From Ruminococcus sp. (GTDB lineage: Bacteria > Bacillota > Clostridia > Oscillospirales > Acutalibacteraceae), in assembly GCA_017457955.1 (NCBI GenBank), contig JAFTGL010000003.1, positions 1-55,027 of the forward strand: a DNA stretch of 55,027 nt, given 5' to 3'. Shown piece after piece: positions 1 through 8,431 of the stretch. Every line of letters begins with the position of its first letter. Position 1 is the first letter of the stretch. Below the pieces are notes generated by a model. The model ran no database searches. It had not been told where the DNA came from and was given only the letters and a program-made list of their open reading frames with translations. The translations under genes were made by a program, and so were the position numbers.

Positions 1-1
1 T

Positions 2-637
2 ACTGTCAATATCTATTATTGGTCTGATGATGATCAGCCTGTCGAATGGCCCGGCGTTCCGATGACCTATCTCGACACCAACGACTACGGTGAGGATCGC
101 TACTACTTCGAAATGCCTGACGGCATGACCAACTACATCATCAACGATGGTACTCAGCAGACGGTCGACATTCCGTTCACCGGCGCTACAGGCGTTTACA
201 TGACCGATAAGGACTCTGAGGGTCACTACATGGTAGATTTCTACGAGATCACCGACGATCCTACTCCGGATCCCACAACGCCTCAGCCGACCACTCCGAA
301 TCCCACGACGCCTGCTCCGACTACCGCTCCCGCGACCAATGACGTTGTCTTTGAGCCGGGCGAAGCTGCTACCGGTTCTCCTGCGTGGTTCGCGTGGGTA
401 TACAGCGGCAGCGCGGCTGACCAGTGGATCCAGGGCACGACCGATTCTTCCGGCAACGTAACCTTTGCCGGCGCAGGCGATTTCGGTGGTATGGTCATTG
501 TCAGAATGCCTACCGGTTCCACCTCCGGCGCATGGAGCGGCTACTGGAACCGTACCGGCGATATCACGATCCAGAGCGGAAAAACACTGTATTTCACAGG
601 TTGGAACAACGATTACTTCAACACCGCATGGAAATAA
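2..637 (+). CDS. Starch-binding (CBM26-like) secreted protein, 3' end
   Basis: The frame is open from base 2, so the 5' part (probably signal peptide and catalytic or further binding modules) lies outside the window. The first ~80 residues read as a CBM25/26-type starch-binding module: an opening strand VNIYYWSDDD, a W-P-G turn and the stretch MTNYIINDG. A Pro/Thr linker made of repeated PTTP units follows (about residues 88-112). The last ~95 residues form a second compact Trp/Gly-rich beta domain (WFAWVYSGS, YWNRTGDITI, LYFTGW) that I do not recognise; it may be another carbohydrate module. Such proteins are extracellular amylases or amylosome parts in ruminococci. A strong terminator follows the stop. 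The starch-binding call is good for the first domain; the enzyme itself cannot be inferred. Confidence 0.7.
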   Translation, partial: TVNIYYWSDDDQPVEWPGVPMTYLDTNDYGEDRYYFEMPDGMTNYIINDGTQQTVDIPFTGATGVYMTDKDSEGHYMVDFYEITDDPTPDPTTPQPTTPNPTTPAPTTAPATNDVVFEPGEAATGSPAWFAWVYSGSAADQWIQGTTDSSGNVTFAGAGDFGGMVIVRMPTGSTSGAWSGYWNRTGDITIQSGKTLYFTGWNNDYFNTAWK

Positions 638-658
638 ATAAATGAAATAACCTTTCAT

Positions 659-686
659 AAGGGGCAGGCTTCGGCTTGCCCCTTTT
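659..686 (+). terminator. Rho-independent terminator of the starch-binding protein gene
   Basis: The arms AAGGGGCAGGC and GCTTGCCCCTT form a stem with one G-U pair around a TTCG tetraloop, followed by TTTT. It separates the secreted protein gene from the rqcP promoter. Confidence 0.9.
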
Positions 687-693
687 GCCGCAC

Positions 694-722
694 TTGACGA
701 GTTGCCGCATGACGGGTATAAT
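694..722 (+). promoter_or_regulatory. Sigma-A promoter of rqcP
   Basis: TTGACG at 694-699 and TATAAT at 717-722 are separated by 17 bp. The box lies 29 bp upstream of the rqcP start and just after a terminator. Confidence 0.8.
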
Positions 723-750
723 GAATAAAATAGTTATTTTGGAGGCAGTT

Positions 751-993
751 ATGCGATTAGATAAATTTTTGAAGGTTTCGAGGATCATCAAGCGCCGTAC
801 TGTCGCGAACGAGGTTTGCGACGCGGGAAAGGCAGTCGTCAACGGCAAGGTCGCCCGCGCTTCTTACGACGTAAAGGTCGGCGACGTAGTAGAGCTCCAT
901 TTTGAGTCCCGTTCGGTGAGATTCCGCGTAGATAAGGTGGTGGAGACCATCCGCAAGGAGGATGTTTCCACCATGTACACGCCGTTATCGTGA
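751..993 (+). CDS. rqcP: S4-domain RNA-binding protein RqcP (YabO)
   Basis: An 80-residue basic protein with an N-terminal S4 fold (RLDKFLKVSRIIKRR, then the G-K-A-V-V-N-G-K turn), the size and layout of B. subtilis RqcP/YabO and the Hsp15 family. RqcP works with RqcH in bacterial ribosome-associated quality control, holding the peptidyl-tRNA on stalled 50S subunits while alanine tails are added. The start at 751 is set by GGAGG at 740-744. The downstream order yabP-yabQ-divIC-yabR is the one seen in Bacillus and Clostridia, which supports orthology. It has its own sigma-A promoter. Confidence 0.88.
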   Translation: MRLDKFLKVSRIIKRRTVANEVCDAGKAVVNGKVARASYDVKVGDVVELHFESRSVRFRVDKVVETIRKEDVSTMYTPLS

Positions 994-1012
994 GCGTTTC
1001 GCGGTGACAGAA

Positions 1013-1477
1013 ATGTGTTTTATCTGCGACAGGATCGCTATGATACAGCGGGGTGAGAACCCTTACTTTGTCAGGGAGCTGGAAACAGGCTATGTCGTCA
1101 TCGGCGACCACCAGCATTTCAAGGGATATACGTTGTTTTTATGCAAGGAGCATGTCACGGAGCTGCATCACCTTGACCGTGAGACGAAAGTCAGATTTCT
1201 TGAAGAAATGTCACAGGTCGCAGAGTCTGTGCAAAGAGCTTTCGGTGCGGAGAAGATGAACTGCGAACTTCTCGGCAACGGCGAAGCACATGTGCACTGG
1301 CATATCTTTCCGCGCAGGGCAGGGGATATCGGCGACTGCGGCAACAACGGCAAGGGTCCCGTATGGTGGTATCCTATGGAAAAGATGTATGATGACGCAA
1401 AGCGTCCTTCGGTGGACGAATTGGAGCACATGAGATCCCGCCTTGCCGCCGCGCTGGATGAAACTGTACATTCATAA
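1013..1477 (+). CDS. HIT family nucleotide hydrolase/transferase
   Basis: The protein carries the histidine triad HVHWHIFPR (HxHxHxxP) near residues 99-107, with an N-terminal CFIC pair that often binds zinc in this family. HIT proteins hydrolyse nucleotide phosphoramidates or dinucleoside polyphosphates, the middle or last His acting as nucleophile. It follows rqcP by 19 bp and is probably co-transcribed. ATG 1013 is chosen because the family begins near MCFIC; an in-frame GTG at 1004 is possible and neither has a strong SD. Its position between rqcP and yabP is an insertion relative to Bacillus. The exact substrate cannot be told. Confidence 0.85.
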   Translation: MCFICDRIAMIQRGENPYFVRELETGYVVIGDHQHFKGYTLFLCKEHVTELHHLDRETKVRFLEEMSQVAESVQRAFGAEKMNCELLGNGEAHVHWHIFPRRAGDIGDCGNNGKGPVWWYPMEKMYDDAKRPSVDELEHMRSRLAAALDETVHS

Positions 1478-1500
1478 TCAGAAAAGCCCCCTCATATAAT
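1472..1500 (+). promoter_or_regulatory. Candidate sigma-E promoter of yabPQ
   Basis: TCATAAT at 1472-1478 matches the sigma-E -35 (KMATATT, 6/7) and CATATAAT at 1493-1500 matches the -10 (CATACAMT, 7/8), with a 14 bp spacer. B. subtilis yabPQ is known to be sigma-E dependent. The -35 overlaps the stop codon of the HIT gene and the -10 lies in the 5' arm of the hairpin at 1483-1531. Confidence 0.6.
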
Positions 1501-1531
1501 CTATTGATAAAGGTTATATGGGGGTATCTTT
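1483..1531 (+). promoter_or_regulatory. Hairpin sequestering the yabP Shine-Dalgarno
   Basis: CATATAA (1493-1499) pairs with TTATATG (1514-1520) and CCCC (1488-1491) with GGGG (1521-1524); AAAG (1483-1486) can extend it with CTTT (1528-1531). The 3' arm is the G-rich SD of yabP (1520-1524, 7 nt before ATG). There is no long T run, so it is more an SD lock than a full terminator. Transcription from the sigma-E promoter would begin in the loop and leave the SD free. Confidence 0.6.
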
Positions 1532-1801
1532 ATGCCTGAAAATATGGGAAAACGACCGCATCTGCTCACGCTGGATAACCGCAGGCTGCTGACGCTCACG
1601 GGGGTAGAGGATGTGCCGGGCTTTGACGAGCAGACCATCAACGTAAAGCTCAGCGACGCGACGCTGGTGGTGAAGGGATCGTCCCTGCATATCAGTAAGC
1701 TGAATCTGGAGAGTGGCGACGTAGTGATCGACGGGAACATCAGCTCTTTGCAGTATCTCGGTGCGTCATCAGGCTCTCTGCGCTCCCGTCTGTTCCGCTG
1801 A
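1532..1801 (+). CDS. yabP: Sporulation protein YabP
   Basis: An 89-residue protein of the YabP/YqfC family: N-terminal basic stretch, then HLLTLDNRRLLTLTGVEDV and a beta-rich core ending SSLQYLG. In Bacillus YabP and YabQ are made in the mother cell and are needed for spore cortex formation; the molecular action is not settled. ATG 1532 follows a G-rich SD that is part of a hairpin. The stop overlaps the yabQ start by one base (TGATG), so the two are translationally coupled. Assignment rests on sequence and on the conserved gene order. Confidence 0.88.
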   Translation: MPENMGKRPHLLTLDNRRLLTLTGVEDVPGFDEQTINVKLSDATLVVKGSSLHISKLNLESGDVVIDGNISSLQYLGASSGSLRSRLFR

Positions 1802-2394
1802 TGGGCTTCTCGCTGTCTGACCAGACCGCCTATTTTCTGTGGTCACTGGTATTGGGCGCGGCGCTTGCCGTTCTGTATGACGTCGTCAGAGCAGTCCGCA
1901 TGACCGTGCGCGCGGGCAGGGTGCACGTGATGATCTCCGATATCCTGTTCTTCACTGTGTGCGGCGTGATCACCTCGCTGTTCGCGCTGCCGTTCAACAA
2001 GGGCGACGTCAGGGCGTTCATCCTCTTCGGCGAGGCGGTCGGATTTTTGGCATATCGGCTGACGCTGGGCGCGATTATGGGAAAGGTGTATGCTTTTTTT
2101 GCGCGCGTCATACGTGGTTTTGTACAAAAAACACGAAAACTTTTAGAAAAAATTTTCAATTTCCTATTGAAAGCCATAGTCAGTATAGTGTATAATGTAG
2201 GTGTAGTAATAGATAAGTCGCGAAAAAAGGCGGCTGAAAACAAAAAGAAGAAACGTGCCGCGAAAGCAAAAGCAAAGCGACAGCGGCGGTTATATAAGGA
2301 AAGACAAAATGAGCAAAAGAAGAAACACCAAAAAGCCGGACACCGCGGCAAAGACAGCGCGCGAAAGAAAAGACGAGGCGCAGGGCGAAGGTAG
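1801..2394 (+). CDS. yabQ: Spore cortex biosynthesis membrane protein YabQ
   Basis: A 197-residue protein with about four hydrophobic segments (near residues 8-30, 43-63, 70-92, 118-140) followed by a highly basic Lys/Arg tail of ~55 residues. The N-terminal FLWSLVLGAALAVLYDVVRA is typical of YabQ, an integral protein of the outer forespore membrane required for cortex assembly in Bacillus. The start overlaps the yabP stop. The 3' end overlaps divIC by 86 bp in another frame. The long basic tail probably stays in the mother-cell cytoplasm (inference). Expected to be sigma-E controlled through the yabP promoter. Confidence 0.85.
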   Translation: MGFSLSDQTAYFLWSLVLGAALAVLYDVVRAVRMTVRAGRVHVMISDILFFTVCGVITSLFALPFNKGDVRAFILFGEAVGFLAYRLTLGAIMGKVYAFFARVIRGFVQKTRKLLEKIFNFLLKAIVSIVYNVGVVIDKSRKKAAENKKKKRAAKAKAKRQRRLYKERQNEQKKKHQKAGHRGKDSARKKRRGAGRR

Positions 2395-2686
2395 GAGAGT
2401 GCTCTCCCGCCCCGCTTTTGTGCTGATCGCGCTGGTCGCGGTGGCTTTTTTGATATATTCCATGGTATCGATCATCGGTATCCAGGCGCAGATCCGTGAG
2501 CGGAAAGCGGAGCTGGACGACCTCAAGGAGCAGATCACGGTACAGGAGATCAAAAACGAGGATATTCAAAAGCTGTATGATTCGACCGGTTCGGACTTTT
2601 CGGCGCTTGCGGAACAGATCGCGCGCGATGATCTCGATTATATCAAAGAGGGCGAGAGAGTCTTTGTCAACGTAGCCGGCGATTAA
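2309..2686 (+). CDS. divIC: Septum formation initiator, DivIC/FtsB family
   Basis: A 125-residue bitopic protein: basic cytoplasmic tail (residues 1-33), one membrane span (~34-58, FVLIALVAVAFLIYSM) and an extracytoplasmic coiled coil with heptads (RERKAELDDLKEQI). DivIC pairs with FtsL and DivIB/FtsQ in the divisome to activate septal wall synthesis. AAGGA at 2297-2301 eight bases before ATG 2309 decides the start, which lies inside the 3' part of yabQ. Position between yabQ and the S1 gene is the conserved one for divIC. Confidence 0.85.
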   Translation: MSKRRNTKKPDTAAKTARERKDEAQGEGRRVLSRPAFVLIALVAVAFLIYSMVSIIGIQAQIRERKAELDDLKEQITVQEIKNEDIQKLYDSTGSDFSALAEQIARDDLDYIKEGERVFVNVAGD

Positions 2687-2742
2687 AAAGCATATTACCG
2701 AGTTATCGGTCGTATAGATAAGATTAAGGGGTTAAAATCTGA

Positions 2743-3231
2743 ATGTCATTAAGTGTAGGCACAATTGTAAACGGTAAGGTAACAGGCATCACCAATTTCG
2801 GCGCGTTTGTCGAGACCGAGGACGGCTCCAAAGGGATGATCCATATCTCTGAGGTATCCCGCTCCTATGTCGAGGATATCAAGTCGGTCCTCAAGGTGGG
2901 ACAGGCAGTGACCGTGAAGGTGATCTCGGTTGCCGATGACGGTAAGATCGCGCTGTCATTAAAACAGCTCGAAAAAGCGGATGACTCTAAGAAGCCCGCG
3001 GCAAACCGCAAGCCGCGGACGCGCGAACCCCAAAAACCGAGAAAGAAGTATGAGCCGGCTCCTCCGGTCACCTCACCCGGTGACTTTGAGTGGCAGAGCT
3101 CTTCGGCGGGCGGCTCCTTCGAGGATATGATGAGTAAGTTCAAGCGCACCTCGGAGGATAAGATGTCCGACCTCAAACGTGGCGAGAGCCGCGGCTATTC
3201 CCGCAGGGGGAACGGCGGCGGTCGTAAATAA
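2743..3231 (+). CDS. yabR: S1 domain RNA-binding protein, YabR-like
   Basis: A 162-residue protein with one S1 OB-fold domain at residues 1-76 (G-K-V-T-G-I-T-N-F-G-A-F-V and GMIHISEVS motifs, closing KIALSLKQL). It is followed by a charged, proline-rich, probably disordered tail ending in an Arg/Gly patch. It resembles B. subtilis YabR, also downstream of divIC, and the general stress S1 protein YugI. It should bind RNA or ribosomes in the cytoplasm; the precise role is unknown. The GGGG SD at 2729-2732 is somewhat far from the ATG. Confidence 0.85.
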   Translation: MSLSVGTIVNGKVTGITNFGAFVETEDGSKGMIHISEVSRSYVEDIKSVLKVGQAVTVKVISVADDGKIALSLKQLEKADDSKKPAANRKPRTREPQKPRKKYEPAPPVTSPGDFEWQSSSAGGSFEDMMSKFKRTSEDKMSDLKRGESRGYSRRGNGGGRK

Positions 3232-3253
3232 ATTATTGCTGGGAGGCATTACT

Positions 3254-3787
3254 ATGAAGATTACCTATACTGAGCGCAAGGTTAATCTGAGGGACAACTT
3301 CAAACAGAGAGTTGAGAAGAAGCTTTCAAAATTTGACAAGATCTTCTCCGATGATGCTCAGGCGTTTGTTGTCGTTACCCTTGATAAAAACTCTCAGACC
3401 GTAGAAATCACCATCCGTGATAAGTCTATGGTCTACAGAGCTGAGAAAACAATGCCTGAGATGAATGACGCGGTAGATAAGTGTGTCGATGTCCTCGGCC
3501 GTCAGCTGAGAAAGAATAAGGCGAAGCTCGAGAAACGCCTCAGACAGGGCTCTCTCGAGGAGCTTGTCGCTCCGGTGGACGAGCCTGTTGAGGAAGAGGA
3601 CTACACCATCGTGCGCACCAAGGAGATCCCCGTAAAGCCGATTTCGGTCGACGAGGCGATCCTGCAGATGAATATGGTAGGGCACAAGTTCTATGTATTC
3701 ACCAACGCCGAGACCAATGAGGTGAACGTGGTCTACCTGCGCGACGACGGCAAGTACGGCTTACTGGTACCGACTGTCGGAGAATGA
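3254..3787 (+). CDS. hpf: Long-form ribosome hibernation promoting factor
   Basis: A 177-residue protein with the N-terminal HPF/YfiA fold (residues 1-105, MKITYTERKVNLRDNFKQRV) and the C-terminal dimerisation domain (about 120-177, KPISVDEAILQMNMVGHKFYVF) that defines long HPF. In Firmicutes long HPF dimerises 70S ribosomes into 100S particles in stationary phase and blocks the mRNA channel. GGGAGG at 3241-3246 decides the start at 3254; an upstream in-frame ATG lies inside the S1 gene and has no SD. A strong terminator follows. Confidence 0.93.
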   Translation: MKITYTERKVNLRDNFKQRVEKKLSKFDKIFSDDAQAFVVVTLDKNSQTVEITIRDKSMVYRAEKTMPEMNDAVDKCVDVLGRQLRKNKAKLEKRLRQGSLEELVAPVDEPVEEEDYTIVRTKEIPVKPISVDEAILQMNMVGHKFYVFTNAETNEVNVVYLRDDGKYGLLVPTVGE

Positions 3788-3821
3788 TTTTCCGATAGAG
3801 AATTAAGAGAAGCATAACAAC

Positions 3822-3856
3822 AAGCGGACAGCGTTTCTGCTGTCCGCTTACTTTTT
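3822..3856 (+). terminator. Terminator after hpf
   Basis: AAGCGGACAGC (3822-3832) and GCTGTCCGCTT (3839-3849) form a perfect 11 bp stem with a 6 nt loop, followed by ACTTTTT. Confidence 0.93.
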
Positions 3857-3894
3857 AAGATAAAGATCGTTTTCCGCGAATTGGAGATGGTAGT

Positions 3895-5004
3895 ATGGAA
3901 TTTGTCGCGCCCTGCCTGTTGGGCCTGGAGGGGCTTGCCGCCAACGATTTAAAGTTCAAAGGGATAGAGAACGTCCGTGCCGAAAACGGCAGAGTGCTGT
4001 TCAGCGGGGACGAAACGACGCTGATACGCGCTAACCTCTGCTCAAGCCTGTGCGCAAGGATCGGGATTTTGCTTGCCGAATTTGAAGCGCGGGATTTTGA
4101 TACATTGTTTGAAGGCGTCAAGGCAGTCGACTGGAGCCGTTACATCGGGGAGCGCGACGCTTTTCCCGTTAAGGGCAACAGCCTCGATTCCGTGCTGACG
4201 TCCATTCCCGCTTGCCAGAAAATCATCAAAAAAGCGGTCGTTGAAAAACTCAAGGCGCATTATCATACCTCGTGGTTTGAAGAGGACGGCGGTGTGCACC
4301 AGATCCAGTTCCGTATCTTCAAAAACCGTGTGACCATCATGCTGGATACAACAGGATCTGCGCTGAATAAGCGCGGCTATCGGGAGCTGTCGGGCGGCGC
4401 GCCGATCAAAGAGACCCTCGCCGCGGCGATGGCGGAGCTCAGTCGGATACGCTCCAATCATACGGTGATCGACCCCTTCTGCGGCAGCGGTACGATTCTG
4501 ATCGAAGCGGCGAGAAAGGCGCTGCGTATCATGCCCGGTATCGACCGCGGCTTTGCGTTTGAAAGCTGGTCACAGATCGATCCTGTGTTGATCGAGACCG
4601 AACGGCAGAGGGCGAGAGACGAAGAACTCCGTGACGCGGAATTTATTGCCTACGGTTATGATATTGATGACGAATCGCTTCAGATCGCGCGCCGCAACGC
4701 GGAGCTTGGCAGGGTCGCTGGCAGGATCGTTTTTGAAAAGCGTGATATCCGGGATTATGCCGAGTCCTTTGAGCGGGCGAGTATCATCACCAACCCGCCC
4801 TACGGCGAACGCATGCTGGATGTGCAGGAGGCAAGGGCGCTGTATCAGGTGATGGGCAGGGCATTTGAAAAGAAGCCGTATCACTCATATACCGTTATCT
4901 CGCCCGACGAGCAGTTCGAGCGCTGTTTCGGCAGAGAAGCGGATAAACGCCGCAAGCTCTACAACGGCACATTGCGGTGTAATGTATTTATGTTTTACAA
5001 ATAA
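3895..5004 (+). CDS. THUMP-domain class I SAM-dependent rRNA methyltransferase (RlmL N-like, YpsC)
   Basis: A 369-residue protein with an N-terminal ferredoxin-like/THUMP region (about 1-155) and a Rossmann methyltransferase domain carrying DPFCGSGT (~194) for SAM binding and the N6/N2-type motif NPPYGERM (~302). This is the layout of the 23S rRNA guanine-N2 methyltransferase family (the RlmL N-terminal half; B. subtilis YpsC). The expected product is a methylated guanine in 23S rRNA, but the position cannot be read from sequence. The ATG follows GGAG at 3882-3885. It stands alone between a terminator and the next promoter. Confidence 0.85.
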   Translation: MEFVAPCLLGLEGLAANDLKFKGIENVRAENGRVLFSGDETTLIRANLCSSLCARIGILLAEFEARDFDTLFEGVKAVDWSRYIGERDAFPVKGNSLDSVLTSIPACQKIIKKAVVEKLKAHYHTSWFEEDGGVHQIQFRIFKNRVTIMLDTTGSALNKRGYRELSGGAPIKETLAAAMAELSRIRSNHTVIDPFCGSGTILIEAARKALRIMPGIDRGFAFESWSQIDPVLIETERQRARDEELRDAEFIAYGYDIDDESLQIARRNAELGRVAGRIVFEKRDIRDYAESFERASIITNPPYGERMLDVQEARALYQVMGRAFEKKPYHSYTVISPDEQFERCFGREADKRRKLYNGTLRCNVFMFYK

Positions 5005-5033
5005 TTCTGTTTTAGAATAATAATCCCTCTAAT

Positions 5034-5062
5034 TTGACATTTAGCGTAAAATACACTATTAT
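5034..5062 (+). promoter_or_regulatory. Sigma-A promoter of the orphan binding-protein gene
   Basis: TTGACA at 5034-5039 and TATTAT at 5057-5062 with 17 bp spacing, 51 bp before the start. Confidence 0.75.
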
Positions 5063-5113
5063 ATAAGCGACAGCAAATTCATTGAGGCGCTTTACGCTTC
5101 CAAGGAGGTTTGC

Positions 5114-6235
5114 ATGAAGAAAAATTTATTGATTACCCTTATGGTGATTCTGATTATCGCAGTTTTGGGCGCGGTCATCTATATCACCGTTTTCTCGGCA
5201 GGAAACATCCGCGGCGACGACAGTACGGTCGCGACAAACGACAGCGCCTTGCCGACTACCGCGGAAAATGAAACGCTCTACAGTGAGAGCTTCAAGGTCG
5301 GCGTGATACAGACGGGCTTAGGCAGCGCCAGCAAAGACTGCTACGGCGGTTTTATGATGGAACTTGACGAACGTCAGCTGATGAACAATCTCGAAATCGT
5401 CTATGTCGTAGAGGATAACGAGGATCTCTGCCGCCAGAAGATCAAGGAGCTGGTCGACGACGGCTGTGACGTTCTGTATACGATCGGGCGTTTTGCCTCT
5501 GAGTCCGCCGCGCAGATCACGACAGATATCCCGATCGTTTTCGGCGCCGTGAACAGTCCGGATGAAGTCGGTCTGGTTGAGAGCAACGAGGCGCCCGGCG
5601 GCAACGTGACCGGTGTGTCGAGCTACACTCCCTGCTTTGAACAGATCGATCTGATCAATATTCTGATGCCGCAGGCAAAAAAGGTCGCGGCGTTGTACAG
5701 TGCGACCGATGAAGACGCCGTGTTGCAGGGTATTATTGCGGCGCGTGAGGCGGAGAACATCGGGCTCAGCTGTACCCAGTATCCGATCGAGGATAAAAAA
5801 GCGCTGGAAAGCACCCTTACCAAGATCAAAGATGAGAAGTTCGACGTTATCTATATTCCCGTGGACAAATTCCTCAGCTCCAATATCGCGACGATCACCG
5901 AGTTTTCGTATGAGAACAAGATACCTGTTATCTGCGGCGACGAAGCTACTTTGGCGCAGGGAGCGCTGGCTACCAGCGAGATCAACTATGAGTCCATCGG
6001 CAGAAAGGCTGCCGGCATGGTGTGCGATATCCTTTTTGAGAAAAAGGACCCCGCGACATTATCGGTTATGTACAAGCATGACTGCACCAACCTCGTCAAC
6101 AAGGCTGTGAGGGATAAGCTGGGGCTGGAGATTCCTGCGACCGCTTTGGGCGAGATCGAGCTGTGGGAGACTCCCACCGAGCCGCCGACAGAAGCCCCCG
6201 CTCCGACCGCGGCGCCCACAGAGAAAGAAGAATGA
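5114..6235 (+). CDS. Membrane-anchored ABC-type substrate-binding protein (TrpX/ABC_sub_bind family)
   Basis: A 373-residue protein with an uncleaved-looking N-terminal membrane span (residues 4-28) and no lipobox cysteine. A ~300-residue periplasmic-binding fold of the TrpX/ABC_sub_bind family follows (FKVGVIQTGLGSAS, IPIVFGAVNSPDEV, GGNVTGVSSY). It is clearly related to the TrpX-like lipoprotein at 33745-34788. It ends in a Pro/Thr/Glu tail (PTEPPTEAPAPT). No ATPase or permease gene is adjacent: it lies between its own promoter and terminator, so it is either an orphan partner of the transporter at 31.8-34.8 kb or a membrane sensor. The ligand is unknown; aromatic amino acids are a guess from the family. 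Confidence 0.8.
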   Translation: MKKNLLITLMVILIIAVLGAVIYITVFSAGNIRGDDSTVATNDSALPTTAENETLYSESFKVGVIQTGLGSASKDCYGGFMMELDERQLMNNLEIVYVVEDNEDLCRQKIKELVDDGCDVLYTIGRFASESAAQITTDIPIVFGAVNSPDEVGLVESNEAPGGNVTGVSSYTPCFEQIDLINILMPQAKKVAALYSATDEDAVLQGIIAAREAENIGLSCTQYPIEDKKALESTLTKIKDEKFDVIYIPVDKFLSSNIATITEFSYENKIPVICGDEATLAQGALATSEINYESIGRKAAGMVCDILFEKKDPATLSVMYKHDCTNLVNKAVRDKLGLEIPATALGEIELWETPTEPPTEAPAPTAAPTEKEE

Positions 6236-6241
6236 TTCTTG

Positions 6242-6275
6242 ATACCGCTTGATGAAAGTCAGGCGGTATTTTTTG
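6242..6275 (+). terminator. Terminator after the orphan binding protein
   Basis: ATACCGCTTGA (6242-6252) pairs with TCAGGCGGTAT (6259-6269) including one G-U pair, followed by TTTTTT. Confidence 0.9.
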
Positions 6276-6345
6276 TGTGAACACGCTGACAGGGAGGTGT
6301 TACGGCGATAATTTATTAACATTTTGTGAAATCGCAAATTCCCCC

Positions 6346-6374
6346 TTGATTTTTTCCATATTATGGGTTACAAT
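6346..6374 (+). promoter_or_regulatory. Sigma-A promoter of groESL
   Basis: TTGATT at 6346-6351 and TACAAT at 6369-6374 with 17 bp spacing, ending four bases before the CIRCE operator. Confidence 0.85.
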
Positions 6375-6378
6375 AGAT

Positions 6379-6405
6379 TTAGCACTCGGGGTTCAAGAGT
6401 GCTAA
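6379..6405 (+). promoter_or_regulatory. CIRCE operator (HrcA binding site)
   Basis: TTAGCACTC (6379-6387), nine bases, then GAGTGCTAA (6397-6405): a perfect match to the CIRCE inverted repeat. It overlaps the transcription start of groESL, so the operon should be repressed by HrcA and induced by heat. hrcA itself is not in the window. Confidence 0.98.
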
Positions 6406-6438
6406 TCGATTCGTTTTCATTATTAAGGAGGAATAGAT

Positions 6439-6723
6439 ATGACCATCAAGCCCTTACTCGATAAGGTAGTATTAAAGCTCGACGACGCTGAGGAAACCAC
6501 CGCTTCCGGCATCGTTCTGTCGACCGCTGCTCAGGAGAAGCCCCAGTATGCGAATGTTGTCGCTGTCGGCCCCGGCGGTATGGTAGACGGCAACGAGGTA
6601 CAGATGTACGTCAAGGTAGGCGACAAGGTCATCGCGTCCAAGTACGCGGGCACCGACGTCAAGGTCGACGGCGAGGATTACACCATCGTTCGCCAGAGCG
6701 ATATTCTCGCGATCGTAGAATAA
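6439..6723 (+). CDS. groES: Co-chaperonin GroES
   Basis: A 94-residue protein with the GroES pattern: N-terminal IKPLLDKVVLK, a mobile loop with the GIVL segment (ETTASGIVLST) that docks on GroEL, and a C-terminal IVRQSDILAIVE. The heptamer caps the GroEL folding chamber in the cytoplasm. AAGGAGG at 6425-6431 precedes the ATG. It is the first gene of the CIRCE-controlled operon, 18 bp before groEL. Ordinary in every respect. Confidence 0.97.
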   Translation: MTIKPLLDKVVLKLDDAEETTASGIVLSTAAQEKPQYANVVAVGPGGMVDGNEVQMYVKVGDKVIASKYAGTDVKVDGEDYTIVRQSDILAIVE

Positions 6724-8367
<1,644 letters not shown>

Positions 8368-8387
8368 TATCTATTCAACGCAATAAA

Positions 8388-8421
8388 ACAGCGGCACAGC
8401 GAAAATGCTGTGCCGCTTTTG
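8388..8421. terminator. Bidirectional terminator between groEL and tarJ
   Basis: AGCGGCACAGC (8390-8400) and GCTGTGCCGCT (8407-8417) form a perfect 11 bp stem. TTTT follows on the plus strand and TGTTTTATTG on the minus strand, so it serves both convergent operons. Confidence 0.93.
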
Positions 8422-8431
8422 CTATATGTGT

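Noticed and set aside
280-345. Repeated CCNAC-rich DNA as a possible CRISPR or tandem repeat element
   Set aside because: It encodes the Pro/Thr linker of the starch-binding protein; the repeats are at protein level. No CRISPR array is present anywhere in the window.
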